Positions 23,243 to 36,032 of a stretch of DNA of 64,000 nucleotides are shown here, piece after piece. A model generated the notes under the pieces. The model worked only from the letters and a program-made list of their open reading frames with translations. It ran no database searches and had not been told where the DNA came from. Position numbers and translations under genes: made by a program. The stretch comes from Tragulus kanchil (lineage: Eukaryota > Chordata > Mammalia > Artiodactyla > Tragulidae). Location of the stretch: NCBI GenBank assembly GCA_022376925.1, contig JAIOJX010000006.1:62643394-62707393 (forward strand), given 5' to 3'. The stretch's first letter is position 1; every line of letters starts with the position of its first letter.

Positions 23243-23852
23243 CTGGAAACAATTGTTGCTTTCTTCTTGTACTAGATACCATAATAATAATAATAATCAG
23301 CTCCTGAGGACCCTCCGTCGTGTATGTGGGAACAGAGGCAGCTGCTAATGGTTCTATCTAGCGCTTCTGAAGCAGACCAAATTAACTTTCCCATAAACCT
23401 GGAAATGCATCACTGATCATTGTCTCAACAAATACTTAATTCCTGTGAGATGAGAGTTGCCTGAGTATATGTTACATGTAAATACATCATAAATCCTGGG
23501 AAATCTTTGTAACTCATTCTCTGTATCTTTCTTTGAAACTGTATTTATCTTGAGAGGAAGTTCTAGGTGAGCCTCTTGAAATCCATCATTGGCTTGTCCT
23601 AGGTACTCTGGGGGTACTTCAAGATGAACCTTCTGTTGGTTCCCAATCTTGGGAGTTCCCCAGATGAAATTCAAAATTGGTCCCATATACAGCGGGTAAG
23701 GAGAGAAAGAACAAAGAGAAGACCAGTCTATATTGACTGGTGGTAACTCTAATATACATGGAAACTTATTATGTCCAAGGCTTGTGTTGGTGGCTACAAG
23801 ATGAGCTCTCTATCCTCTTGCCAGAGTCTTAAGTCTATACAGGAGCCTTCAC

Positions 23853-25367
23853 TGGGTTCAGACACACGTTTAGTTCCGACGGTCTGAACTTATCGCTCTC
23901 TCAGTGCTGCATCCTTGAAAACAGCTCACCTGTGGAAGCAAAGGGCAGAATATTTGAAGGACAGAGGAGGGACAAACAGCCTCTGAATGCCGAGATCCGG
24001 GTCACCAGTCAAGCAGTGGTCACATCCTCTCCATGACTTTCTCTAACACCTTCCCATTCATGCAGTCAGACTGTAACTAAAAATAGTAGAGAAATAAATG
24101 CATAATTTCAAATATCTTGCTTTTAAATGTAAAAATAGGAAAATAAAATGAATTAAAATTACTACTTTTCCTTCTTGTCTTTTTTAATTTTTAAAATTCC
24201 TTGGCTAGAAAAGTTCTACAAATAATTAAATTCACCTAGCATTGAGCCCTAAGGAATGGTGCTCTTGACTACTGGTATAATAGAATTTTCTGCAGTGATA
24301 GACTGTTCTAATATCTGTGCTCTCTCTGCAGTAGCTACTAGTCATGTGTAATTAGTATCTACTGTATTGGACAGTATGGGTCTTCACTGCAGATAAGGTG
24401 TGCCTTGAAGATTGAAAGCCTAAAGCAAAGAGAGACTATTGACACTGGCGAAAAAACTCATGTAGTGCTTCTACTTTTGTCTATTAAATTGTCCTTGCCC
24501 TCAAGGTTTTACAGACAAAATATGGTTACTGTTCAATATAATCACTACATTTCTAAGAAAAAATATCCCAGACAGGATCATTTCATTTTGCCATGTTTAC
24601 AAGATTTGACATCAATATATCAATATTTCAGAACCAAACTTACTAGAATTAAGTTTTATTTTCTCTTTCATATGACAGTATTCACTGTTAGTTGTAAAGT
24701 ATGTTTAAATCACTGGGTCCCAAGGGCTGAATTGGAAAGATAAATTCTTGTCCTTACCCTTCCTCTTTTCTTTGATATACACAACTATCACTGTTGTTTC
24801 CTAACCATTACTCACCATCTAAATATCTTCTTAAGCTGAGACATACATAGTACTTAATAGATCAGACACTATTTTAGGACAAATACTTTACCTAACCATC
24901 TTCACACTGTAAAAGTGAACACAAAAGAATGCACTGAAATTTTTGATGATATGTAAAATGTATATTTGCTTCAACTGAGGGACTGGCTATTATGATAGTA
25001 CCTGTGAGCTAGAGCATTAGGTTGAGCATCTCAGGCAGTGCAGACAGAGCAAAGTACAACCTGACATAGATAGGTTATTAGAGACATGGCACAACAACAG
25101 GCTGGAACCAAGGAAAGATGATGATTATCTGAAGCACACAAGAAAATACAAATAAAGCATAATCAGGATGGCAAATAATTTTACTTAAACAGTTAAACAG
25201 TTTTATGGTGCCCAAGGTCCAGTTAATGACTAGTGGGTTTACTAAAGATGCTTTTGCAAGCGACTGTTATATTCCTGCAGAATTGTGATTATTGATGCCA
25301 CTTGAGTTTTATTAGAATACTTTAATATTTTGATATCTTGATCACATCCACTAAAATGCTAGCATTT
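23853..25367. other. No gene seen
   Basis: About 1.5 kb of AT-rich sequence outside any 1.1-kb duplication. A 112-codon frame at 24405-24743 shows no known motif and I do not call it a gene. Confidence 0.55.
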
Positions 25368-25380
25368 AAAAAGGTGTGTA

Positions 25381-25404
25381 TGCCTCTCTGGTGGTTCAGA
25401 CAGT
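25381..25404 (+). mobile_element. Minimal 24-bp SINE head between direct repeats
   Basis: TGCCTCTCTGGTGGTTCAGA followed by CAGT resembles the first bases of the Bov-tA tRNA head (GGCTTCCCTGGTGGCTCAGA). It is bracketed by AAAAAGGTGTGTA at 25368-25380 and 25407-25419, which reads as a target-site duplication, with an A-run before the right repeat. If so, this is an insertion missing almost all of its 3' body. Confidence 0.5.
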
Positions 25405-25420
25405 AAAAAAAGGTGTGTAC

Positions 25421-25680
25421 ACAGATATACAGAACAAACTAGTGGTTACCAGTGGGGACAGAGGAGTGAGGAGAGGTATGGTAGGGGGAGGGATTAAGAA
25501 ATATAAACTATCATGTATCAAATAAATAAGAAATAAGGATATATTGTGCAGCCCAAGGAAATACAGCTAGTATTTTATAATAGCCTTAAAGAGAGTATAA
25601 TCTATAAAAATATTGAATCATTCTGTTCTATACTTGAAACTAAGATAATATTATAAATAACAATATTCAGTTATTTTAAA
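25421..25680 (+). mobile_element. L1 3'UTR fragment
   Basis: Wording typical of older L1 3' ends: CAAACTAGTGGTTACCAGTG, GGGATTAAGAAATATAAACT, then a diverged AT-rich end with ATACTTGAAACTAAGATAAT. It has no coding sequence. Confidence 0.65.
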
Positions 25681-26935
25681 ATGTGTGTAGCAAAAAAATG
25701 CGTGCAAATTATCCTCTATAATGTCTGTATTCACTCGAGTCATTCTGTGAGGCAAACCATTATTTTCATCCTCCCTTCTTAAAAAAAAAAAAAAATCCAT
25801 TCTCAACCACCCCAGTTCATTCCCAGAACTGCACCTCTCATTTCTCTTCCAAAGCAAGTCAGCCAGTAGCTGGGCCAATAACCAATTTCTCAGTCCACAC
25901 TGAGCAAAGGAAGCCCCTTAGTAAGAATAAGAGGAACTCTGCATTCCCATCATAATTCTTACCATGTTGTTAACCAAAGAGAATGAGCCAGTAGGTCTAG
26001 GAACACCATTTCCCCGAAAAGAAACATGGGAAAAGGAGCCACAAAGGGAGGATATTACAAATATCTCTGTAGGTGTTAAGATGACTGTGTATATTATCCT
26101 GTAAGAAGGAGAGCAAGTGCCACAGGCTGCAGGATAACCATACCCAGATATACTTGCTCACTGTGACCTGCTTCCCCAGATAGGAGAGAAGTCTAACCTC
26201 ATAGAACTACAAAAAAAGAATTCAAGAAGTATTTATCAGGCATTGGATTAGGAGTTTTGAGGACAACAGACTCAGAAAACCACATTTCTGCTTTGCTAGT
26301 TGATACACTGTTGGATTCTGGCTTCAGGGGCTGCTGAAGGAAGTAAACACGTGCTGCTTTCAGCTTGCTCCCTGAGGGTTCCCATGGCTTTCCTTTTACT
26401 GTTAAGAGTCAATTTGGAAATGCTTTCCAGGTACAGCAGTTCTTGGTAGCAACTGAATCAGTTTTGGGTTTTTCCAAATGTTCAGGAACCGCTTCATCAT
26501 GCTTTTCCCTCTGAATAGACAAAAGAATACCAGCTAAGCTGAAGATCTGGAATTCAGATCCACAGAGGCTCACTTCTAAGTTTTAATAATTACTGTCTCT
26601 CTGTTCCCTACAGCCCTAGGGATTATAGCTGCCTCCTGCAGGTATCATTTCCATGCCACCTGGCATTTTTTATTCCTTTAGTTATCCATTAACAACTTTA
26701 TGTTAACCATTTTTTATGTTAAATTCTCTCTGTTCAATGAACTGTGATTACTGTTTCTTGATTGGTATATTTAAGAAATGGTTATTACAATGAACAAAGA
26801 GGCTTACAGGACGTACCAAAAGTTATTCACACACTTTTTTGGAGCTAAAAAAATGTGGCAATTCTACTAGGCAATGTGGTGCCTGTGAGGCACCAGCAGT
26901 GGCAGTACCCAAAGAATTTTACATTAACATTTGAT
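25681..26935. other. No gene seen
   Basis: Outside the 1.1-kb duplications. It contains an A-run at 25783-25796. I could not name a repeat or gene in it. Confidence 0.5.
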
Positions 26936-29138
26936 CAAGTCAAAAAATCTTACAAAATCTTCTGAAGCAACACACTATTTGAAGTCTAGTGTGTTGTCTG
27001 TCTTCTGGACTGTGGCTCTTCATGGGCAGTGATGGTGTCTGTCCATTCTTGGTTTTAACTCCAGTGGTTGTGTGTATTAACTAATAAATGAATGAAAAAT
27101 TAAACACAGTGCAATTTTAAGTGACAGCAAATTTAACAAGTCCAAAGATCTTCCTCTACAATAAAGTGAAAAATAATCCCTTTAAAAATGTTAAGGGTGG
27201 ATCCTCCACAGTCCTTGCTCTGTCTTCAAAATTTCCACTTCTCTGTTACCAGGCATCTTTGTGAGTTCTTTTGGACCTTGGTTCTTGTCACATTATTAAT
27301 TACCTTAAAACATCATTCAACTGTAGCAATCTTTGCAATCTTATTATCTCAGAGGGACAAGGAGCAAAGACTAGTTGTTTTATCATTTAAGTAATGAGAA
27401 TTTTACACTGCTCTAAAGAGATTTATGACAGTAATTAGTCTAAGCAGGAGTTTCCAGCATGAGTGTTATTAGGTGTAATAATTAACCCTAGTGGGGTAAG
27501 GGACTGAATAACAACAATCATTGAAGATAACTTGAAATTTCAGTCTCAGACTTTCATAAATACAAATAAATGTTCATTACTAATAATTAATTAATTAAAC
27601 ATTAATTTTAATTATAAAATTATCAGTATAAAACATGAAGTATCAATAAATTTTATATAATCATTGCCTTATTCTTTCATGTTCTTAAAATATTAAAAAC
27701 TTCTCAAAAATTAAGGGCAGCAAGATACAATACCAGACCACTTGTCTTGGAGTTTGCTTTCAGCTCTACCTTTTACTGAGTCTGGACACTAGGTAAGTCA
27801 CTAAACTTTCTAAACCTCAGGTTTATTCAGCTGCAAAACAAAGAGAACTATATATTGAAGGCCTTTTCCAGCCCTGGCCATCAATAACTATTGAAGACAT
27901 AGATATTGTCTAAATCAAACAGCGATAGTTAGTGCCTAGGCAATCCGGTTTATGACCTGAGCTCTTGATCCTTAAGAGAAAGTGAAATTGTAATTTAAGT
28001 GTGTACTATGTTGAGGGAAGGAGAAGAAGTGGGTGACAAGTCAAAAAATCTTACAAAATCTTCTGAAGCAACACACTATTTGAAGTCTAGTGTGTTGTCT
28101 GTCTTCTGGACTGTGGCTCTTCATGGGCAGTGATGGTGTCTGTCCATTCTTGGTTTTAACTCCAGTGGTTGTGTGTATTAACTAATAAATGAATGAAAAA
28201 TTAAACACAGTGCAATTTTAAGTGACAGCAAATTTAACAAGTCCAAAGATCTTCCTCTACAATAAAGTGAAAAATAATCCCTTTAAAAATGTTAAGGGTG
28301 GATCCTCCACAGTCCTTGCTCTGTCTTCAAAATTTCCACTTCTCTGTTACCAGGCATCTTTGTGAGTTCTTTTGGACCTTGGTTCTTGTCACATTATTAA
28401 TTACCTTAAAACATCATTCAACTGTAGCAATCTTTGCAATCTTATTATCTCAGAGGGACAAGGAGCAAAGATTAGTTGTTTTATCATTTAAGTAATGAGA
28501 ATTTTACACTGCTCTAAAGAGATTTATGACAGTAATTAGTCTAAGCAGGAGTTTCCAGCATGAGTGTTATTAGGTGTAATAATTAACCCTAGTGGGGTAA
28601 GGGACTGAATAACAACAATCATTGAAGATAACTTGAAATTTCAGTCTCAGACTTTCATAAATACAAATAAATGTTCATTACTAATAATTAATTAATTAAA
28701 CATTAATTTTAATTATAAAATTATCAGTATAAAACATGAAGTATCAATAAATTTTATATAATCATTGCCTTATTCTTTCATGTTCTTAAAATATTAAAAA
28801 CTTCTCAAAAATTAAGGGCAGCAAGATACAATACCAGACCACTTGTCTTGGAGTTTGCTTTCAGCTCTACCTTTTACTGAGTCTGGACACTAGGTAAGTC
28901 ACTAAACTTTCTAAACCTCAGGTTTATTCAGCTGCAAAACAAAGAGAACTATATATTGAAGGCCTTTTCCAGCCCTGGCCATCAATAACTATTGAAGACA
29001 TAGATATTGTCTAAATCAAACAGCGATAGTTAGTGCCTAGGCAATCCGGTTTATGACCTGAGCTCTTGATCCTTAAAGAGAAAGTGAAATTGTAATTTAA
29101 GTGTGTACTATGTTGAGGGAAGGAGAAGAAGTGGGTGA
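26936..29138. repeat. Tandem duplication 10: 26936-28036 repeated as 28037-about 29138
   Basis: Head-to-tail with no filler: the right edge GTGGGTGA passes directly into CAAGTC, with a short shared CAA at the join. Offset 1101, then 1102 after one A insertion. One C/T difference lies near 27371/28472. Confidence 0.95.
27700..27890 (+). mobile_element. MIR-like relic
   Basis: CTGAGTCTGGACACTAGGTA, then AGTCACTAAACTTTCTAAAC, CCTCAGGTTTATTCAGCTGC follows the MIR core, with decayed flanks. Present again near 28802-28991 and 29884-30073 because two duplications overlap here. Confidence 0.7.
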
Positions 29139-29139
29139 C

Positions 29140-29275
29140 AAAGGATGAGATGGTTGAATAGCATCACCAACTTGATAGACATGAGTTTGAGCAAACTCTG
29201 GGAGACAGAGAAGTCTGGCATGCTGCAGTCCATGTGGTTGCAAAATGTCAGACGTGACTAACTGAACAACAACAT
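29140..29275 (+). mobile_element. BovB/Bov-A 3'-end fragment
   Basis: AAGGATGAGATGGTTGAATA, then GACATGAGTTTGAGCAAACT and TGCTGCAGTCCATGTGG match the end of BovB and the A-region derived from it, ending in CTAACTGAACAACAACA. Duplicate at 30222-30360. Confidence 0.85.
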
Positions 29276-29843
29276 AGTTTCTGCCTTAAGATCACTGAAA
29301 AAAAATGAGAGTATGCATCCATATTTCTTAGCAAAATATCTAGCCCAAAGTAAATATTCTATAAATGGTAGCTATTACTATCATTACTGTGATTAATTCT
29401 AATGTCATAACAACAAAATGTCAGTCAAATTTAGAACCAATGTAATTTTGATTATAAACCCCATGCAGACTCAATTATACCATGATGATGAACTCTGAGA
29501 ACTTGGAAAAGTTTTCTCAAGTTACTATCCATCTCTCTATGAATACTATATAATTTAATCATTTTACAGTCAGATTTACTGTTAGCTAAAAAAACATAAA
29601 CAAATCTCTGTGCTGCTTCATGTTTCATTAAATCAGATTCTATAATTGATAAAGTGTTTTCAGACATAATAAAGTTAGCAGTTTAAAAGATTTTTAAATA
29701 AACTAAATCTGGAACAGAAGGAAAATTTAATTTTACCTCTTTGGTTTAATTTAACAAAGCTCTTGGTAACACCATAGAAATGACAGGAGTGAATCAGTTG
29801 GCAGAGGAGTTTACTGAATAGTTGCAGTGTTTTTATGACCAAG
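29276..29843. other. No gene seen
   Basis: AT-rich DNA, repeated at 30361-30905. The antisense 71-codon frame at 29452-29667 is lost in the copy through an indel, which argues against coding. Confidence 0.55.
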
Positions 29844-30221
29844 TCATTGCCTTATTCTTTCATGTTCTTAAAATATTAAAAACTTCTCAAAAATTAAGGG
29901 CAGCAAGATACAATACCAGACCACTTGTCTTGGAGTTTGCTTTCAGCTCTACCTTTTACTGAGTCTGGACACTAGGTAAGTCACTAAACTTTCTAAACCT
30001 CAGGTTTATTCAGCTGCAAAACAAAGAGAACTATATATTGAAGGCCTTTTCCAGCCCTGGCCATCAATAGCTATTGAAGACATAGATATTGTCTAAATCA
30101 AACAGCGATAGTTAGTGCCTAGGCAATCCGGTTTATGACCTGAGCTCTTGATCCTTAAAGAGAAAGTGAAATTGTAATTTAAGTGTGTACTATGTTGAGG
30201 GAAGGAGAAGAAGTGGGTGAC

Positions 30222-30360
30222 AAAGGATGAGATGGTTGAATAGCATCACCAACTTGATAGACATGAGTTTGAGCAAACTCTGGGAGACAGAGAAGTCTGG
30301 CATGCTGCAGTCCATGTGGTTGCAAAATGTCAGACGTGACTAACTGAACAACAACATAGT
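30222..30360 (+). mobile_element. BovB/Bov-A 3'-end fragment, duplicate
   Basis: Copy of 29140-29275 within duplication 11. Confidence 0.83.
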
Positions 30361-30905
30361 TTCTGCCTTAAGATCACTGAAAAAAAATGAGAGTATGCAT
30401 CCATATTTCTTAGCAAAATATCTAGCCCAAAGTAAATATTCTATAAATGGTAGCTATTACTATCATTACTGTGATTAATTCTAATGTCATAACAACAAAA
30501 TGTCAGTCAAATTTAGAACCAATGTAATTTTGATTATAAACCCCATGCAGACTCAATTATACCATGATGATGAACTCTGAGAACTTGGAAAAGTTTTCTC
30601 AAGTTACTATCCATCTCTCTATGAATACTATATAATTTAATCATTTTACAGTCAGATTTACTGTTAGCTAAAAAAACATAAACAAATCTCTCTGTGCTGC
30701 TTCATGTTTCATTAAATCAGATTCTATAATTGATAAAGTGTTTTTCAGACATAATAAAGTTAGCAGTTTAAAAGATTTTTAAATAAACTAAATCTGGAAC
30801 AGAAGGAAAATTTAATTTTACCTCTTTGGTTTAATTTAACAAAGCTCTTGGTAACACCATAGAAATGACAGGAGTGAATCAGTTGGCAGAGGAGTTTACT
30901 GAATA

Positions 30906-31229
30906 TTGAGTGTTAAGCATTGTGTCATCACTTTTAATCAATGACCAAGTCATTGCCTTAATTTTTCCTATTATAGATTCCTCATTTAAGCCACAAAATA
31001 CAGAAAGTTATTGGAGTCTATATTATTTACACCTTCCCACAAATGGTACATAATTAGTACTACAGCAAATTATATTCATTTTCTCTTCCAGAGATGGTAA
31101 ATATATACTATGTTTTTCTTATACTGTGACAAGACTAAGTCATAAAACCATTTTTCAGCCTTTTCCAATTAGCTTCCCAGTCCTCATGGAAGCTTGCCCT
31201 TGAAACTCAGTCATCACGCAGTAAGGAAG
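30906..31229. other. No gene seen
   Basis: AT-rich DNA without a recognisable element. Repeated at 32014-32337. Confidence 0.5.
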
Positions 31230-31510
31230 CCAAACAATCATGGAGAGATCACATTTAAGTGTTCTGGTCGTGAGCCTAGTTTTCAACTGAGATTCTAGCC
31301 AGTAGTCAGCATTGAGCACAAGACGCATAAAGCCTTAAGAAGTTCTAACTTCCAAACTTTGAGCCATTTCAGCTGACACTGAGTGAAGGATCGATTGCTT
31401 CCACTGAGCACTGCCCTCATGCAAATTTGTAAGTGAAATTTGTGTCCTTTCTTTAAGCCACCAAGTTGTCAAGTTGTTTATCCTATAACAAAGATAACCA
31501 GAACAAATGG
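31230..31510 (+). mobile_element. MLT1-like (ERVL-MaLR) LTR relic
   Basis: Order of motifs resembles the 3' part of MLT1 LTRs: GCCAGTAGTCAGCATTGAGC, CATTTCAGCTGACACTGAG, TTTAAGCCACCAAGTTGTC, CAAAGATAACCAGAACA. Strongly decayed, without flanking duplications. Duplicate at 32338-32618. An antisense 76-codon frame over it has no signature. Confidence 0.4.
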
Positions 31511-32337
31511 CATTCAAGATGCATTGAAATACATATAATGGATAGTTTAGGTTAGTAGAACTCATTTTTCATTCAAAAGTAGTCTGAATCTTAGACAAAT
31601 TATGGTTTTGACTGAACACATTCTTTTCACAGTGAGTGGTCTTAGGAACTTTCATATAGATATTCATATAGCTATGAATATAAAATGTATAAACTAATAA
31701 TGTGAGAAAATATATTGTATAACTGATTTAAGTTAAAAACATAAGAAGTAGAATTTTTAACAAATATTAGACTCCTAGTATTTTTTCATCTTCTGAAGAA
31801 CTATGGATGGAGGATCATAACATTGTACAGGAGGCAGTGGGTCTTAGGAACTTTCAGACATAATAAAGTTAGCAGTTTAAAAGATTTTTAAATAAACTAA
31901 ATCTGGAACAGAAGGAAAATTTAATTTTACCTCTTTGGTTTAATTTAACAAAGCTCTTGGTAACACCATAGAAATGACAGGAGTGAATCAGTTGGCAGAG
32001 GAGTTTACTGAATATTGAGTGTTAAGCATTGTGTCATCACTTTTAATCAATGACCAAGTCATTGCCTTAATTTTTCCTATTATAGATTCCTCATTTAAGC
32101 CACAAAATACAGAAAGTTATTGGAGTCTATATTATTTACACCTTCCCACAAATGGTACATAATTAGTACTACAGCAAATTATATTCATTTTCTCTTCCAG
32201 AGATGGTAAATATATACTATGTTTTTCTTATACTGTGACAAGACTAAGTCATAAAACCATTTTCAGCCTTTTCCAATTAGCTTCCCAGTCCTCATGGAAG
32301 CTTGCCCTTGAAACTCAGTCATCACGCAGTAAGGAAG

Positions 32338-32618
32338 CCAAACAATCATGGAGAGATCACATTTAAGTGTTCTGGTCGTGAGCCTAGTTTTCAACTGAGA
32401 TTCTAGCCAGTAGTCAGCATTGAGCACAAGACGCATAAAGCCTTAAGAAGTTCTAACTTCCAAACTTTGAGCCATTTCAGCTGACACTGAGTGAAGGATC
32501 GATTGCTTCCACTGAGCACTGCCCTCATGCAAATTTGTAAGTGAAATTTGTGTCCTTTCTTTAAGCCACCAAGTTGTCAAGTTGTTTATCCTATAACAAA
32601 GATAACCAGAACAAATGG
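32338..32618 (+). mobile_element. MLT1-like LTR relic, duplicate
   Basis: Copy of 31230-31510 within duplication 12. Confidence 0.4.
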
Positions 32619-32947
32619 CATTCAAGATGCATTGAAATACATATAATGGATAGTTTAGGTTAGTAGAACTCATTTTTCATTCAAAAGTAGTCTGAATCTT
32701 AGACAAATTATGGTTTTGACTGAACACATTCTTTTCACAGTGAGTGGTCTTAGGAACTTTCATATAGATATTCATATAGCTATGAATATAAAATGTATAA
32801 ACTAATAATGTGAGAAAATATATTGTATAACTGATTTAAGTTAAAAACATAAGAAGTAGAATTTTTAACAAATATTAGACTCCTAGTATTTTTTCATCTT
32901 CTGAAGAACTATGGATGGAGGATCATAACATTGTACAGGAGGCAGTG

Positions 32948-34880
32948 ATCAAAACCATCCACAAGGAAGAAATGTAAAAATACAAAATGGATATCTGAGA
33001 AGGCATTTCAAAGAATAGAAGTGCAAGGCAAAGAATAAAAGGAAAGATATACCTATCTAAATGAAGAGTTCCAGAGAAGAGCAAGGAGAGATAAGAAAGC
33101 CTTCCTAAGTGAACTATGCAAAGAAATCGAGGAAAACAATAGAATGGGGTACCCTAGAGATCCCTTCAAGAAGATTAGAGATACAAAGGGAACATTTCAT
33201 ACAAATATGGGCACAATAAAGGACAGAAATGATATGGACCTAACAGAAGTAGAAAATGTTAAGAAGAGGTAGCAAGAATACACAGAGGAACTATACAAAA
33301 AAGATCTTCAATAACTCAGATAATCACGATGGTGTGATCACTCACCTAAATCCAGGCATCCTGGAGTGTGAAGTCAAATGGGCCTTAAGAAGCATCACTA
33401 ACAAACAAACATTACTTAAGAAGCATCATTAACAAAGCTAGTATGAGTGATGGAATTTCAGCTGAGCTATTTTAAAACTTAAAAGATGATGCTGTTAAAG
33501 TACTACACTCAATATGCCAGCACATTTGGAAAATTTAGCAGTGGCCAGAGGACTGGAAAATGTCAGTTTTCATTTCAATCCCAAAGAAGAGCAATGCTGA
33601 AGAATGTTCAAACTACTGCACAATTGCACCCATTTCACACGCTAGCACAGTCATACTCAAAATCCTCCAAGATAGGCTTCAATAGTATGGAAACTGGGAA
33701 CTTTCAAATGTACAAGCTAGATTTAGAAAAGGCAGAGGAACCAGATATCAAATTTCCAATATCTCTTAGAGCATAGAAAAAACAAAGGAATTCCAAAACA
33801 TCTACTTCTGCTTCCCTGACTGTGTTAAAGCCTTTGGTTGTGTGGATGACAATAAACTGTGGAAAATTCTTAAAGTAATGGCAATACCAGACCACCTACC
33901 TGCCTTCTGTGAAACTTGTATGCAGGTCAAGAAGCAATAGATAGAACTGGAAATGGAACAATGAATTTGTTCCATATTGGGAAAGGAGTATGTCATGACT
34001 GTATATTGTCACTCTGCTTATTTCACGTCTATGCAGGGTATATCAAGTGAAATGCCATTCTGGATGAAGCACAAACTGGAATCAAGATTGCTGCAAGAAA
34101 TATCAATAACCTCAGATTTGTAGATTACACCACTCTTATGGCAGAAAGTGAAGAGAAACTAAAGAATCTCTTGAAGAAGGTGAAAGAGGAGGGCGAAGAA
34201 GCTGGCCTAAAACTCAACATTCAAAAAACAAAGATGGTGGTATCCGGTCACATCACTTCATGGCAAATAGATGGGCAGACAATAGAAACAGTGACTATTT
34301 TTTTTGGTCTCCCAAATCACTGTGGATGGTGAAATTAAAAGACACTTACTTCATGGAAGAAAAGCTATGGCAAACCTAGACAACATATTAAAAAGCAGAG
34401 ATATTATTTTGCCAACAAAGGTCCATCTAGTCAAGGCTATGGTTTTCCTAGTAGTCATGTATGCATGTTAGACATGAACCATGAAGAAGGCTATGTGCTG
34501 AAGAATTGCTTCCTTTGAACTGTGGTGTTGTATAAGATTCTTGAGTCCCTTGGACTGCAAGGAGATCAAATAAGTCAATCTTAAAGGAAATCAGCCATGG
34601 CTATTCATTGGAAAGACTGATACTGATGCTGAAGTTCTAATTATTTGGTCACCTGATACAAAGAGATGACTCATTGGAAAATACCCTGATGCTGGCAAAG
34701 ATAGAAGGCAGACAGAGAAGGGGACTACAGATATTGAGATGGTTAGATAGCATCACTGTGTCACTGGACATGAGTTTTACATGAGTGAAGAACAGGAAAG
34801 CCTGGTGTGCTCCAGTCTTTGGGGTTACAGATTTTGACATGACTGAGTGACTAGACTGAAATGAAATGAAAGAAAAGATA
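32948..34880 (+). pseudogene. BovB (RTE-clade LINE) reverse transcriptase, sense, broken
   Basis: A long 5'-truncated BovB. Encoded pieces in different frames include GKFSSGQRTGKCQFSFQSQR (33530 region), NFQMYKLDLEKAEEPDI (33700 region) and LMAESEEKLKNLLKKVKEE with LKLNIQKTKMV (34138-34250), all RTE reverse-transcriptase landmarks. The catalytic YADD box is changed to FVDY (34117-34128), and frameshifts and stops separate the pieces. The C-terminal YGC/KKAEH region and a 3' end GACTGAGTGACTAGACTGAA follow. BovB mobilises Bov-tA/Bov-A SINEs in ruminants; this copy is dead. Confidence 0.9.
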
Positions 34881-35461
34881 GAATGGTAGGATACGTGGAA
34901 GCTGCTGTGAATTTACTAAATAACAAGATTCAGCTGACCCCTTGTGGAAGAGTCCAGTGAAAAATGCACTCTGACATGATTTTTACTCCCAACACTCAAC
35001 TGTGAATTTTTCAACAAACCATTTTTCAAGTATTTCTCTTTATTTGTTTTACCCTGTTCTCACAGCAGAAACAACTTTAGCATGATTTTTTTCTTATGTT
35101 TTCCCTCCTTCTTTTTGTTTTAATCAGTGTTAATCCTAGCCAAAGTTCTTCACCCATTTCCAATCCCCTTGCTCCACTTTAGAACATTCCATTCTGTTTG
35201 GTGTCATCTTCTGCATTTCAGCTCATCTCTCAAATGGTGTGCTGTTTCTTTGGACTGATTACACTTATCCAAAGATTTAGCCTAGGTCTGTCTTTCAAGT
35301 CATGTTGTCAATGCTCCAACACGTCCTCTTTGTAGTATTTTAAATTTTTAGGTTTTGTTGAGTTTCAGGGTGATCTAAGACCTCTAAGAGACACGTTCTG
35401 CTCTGACTAGAGGCTAAAACTATGAATCATTGGACTAAAGGGCACAGGGTAAATACCTTAT
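34881..35461. other. No gene seen
   Basis: Single-copy-like sequence downstream of BovB, repeated at about 36033-36611. Confidence 0.55.
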
Positions 35462-36032
35462 CCTCCCAAATCACTGGATGGTGAAATTAAAAGACACTTT
35501 CTCCTTGGAAGAAAAGCTATGACCAACCTAGACAACATATTAAAAAGCAGAGATATTACTTTGCCAACAAAGGTCCATCTAGTCAAGGCTATGGTTTTCC
35601 TAGTAGTCATGTATGCATGTTAGACATGAACCATGAAGAAGGCTATGTGCTGAAGAATTGCTTCCTTTGAACTGTGGTGTTGTATAAGATTCTTGAGTCC
35701 CTTGGACTGCAAGGAGATCAAATAAGTCAATCTTAAAGGAAATCAGCCATGGCTATTCATTGGAAAGACTGATACTGATGCTGAAGTTCTAATTATTTGG
35801 TCACCTGATACAAAGAGATGACTCATTGGAAAATACCCTGATGCTGGCAAAGATAGAAGGCAGACAGAGAAGGGGACTACAGATATTGAGATGGTTAGAT
35901 AGCATCACTGTGTCACTGGACATGAGTTTTACATGAGTGAAGAACAGGAAAGCCTGGTGTGCTCCAGTCTTTGGGGTTACAGATTTTGACATGACTGAGT
36001 GACTAGACTGAAATGAAATGAAAGAAAAGATA
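35462..36032 (+). mobile_element. BovB 3' end, duplicate
   Basis: Repeats the C-terminal coding part and 3' end of the BovB at 32948. It is not an independent insertion. Confidence 0.85.

Larger units (their letters stand above)
21683..23852. repeat. Tandem duplication 9: 21683-about 22757 repeated as 22782-about 23852
   Basis: Offset falls from 1099 to 1096 to 1094 because the second copy has shorter T-runs (TTCTTTTTTTG against TTCTTTTG; CTCTTTTTATTTTTTTAC against CTCTTTTATTTTTTAC). All differences are in homopolymers. Filler is about 24 bases. Confidence 0.93.
28762..30905. repeat. Tandem duplication 11: 28762-29820 repeated as 29844-30905
   Basis: Offset 1082, rising to 1085 through small indels (AAATCTCTGTG against AAATCTCTCTGTG; GTGTTTTCAG against GTGTTTTTCAG). 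The filler 29821-29843 ends in ATGACCAAG, which also precedes the next TCATTGCCTTA at about 30952. The first 275-380 bases exist three times (27660, 28762 and 29844). Confidence 0.94.
30743..32947. repeat. Tandem duplication 12: 30743-31839 repeated as 31852-32947
   Basis: Offset 1109, then 1108 (one T fewer in CATTTTTCAG). The 12-base filler GGTCTTAGGAAC equals a stretch inside the block near 31640, just before another TTTCA, so the join may have slipped on that short match. Confidence 0.94.

Noticed and set aside
24405..24743. 112-codon frame in the unduplicated stretch
   Set aside because: No motif, low-complexity composition, no neighbouring exon-like signals.
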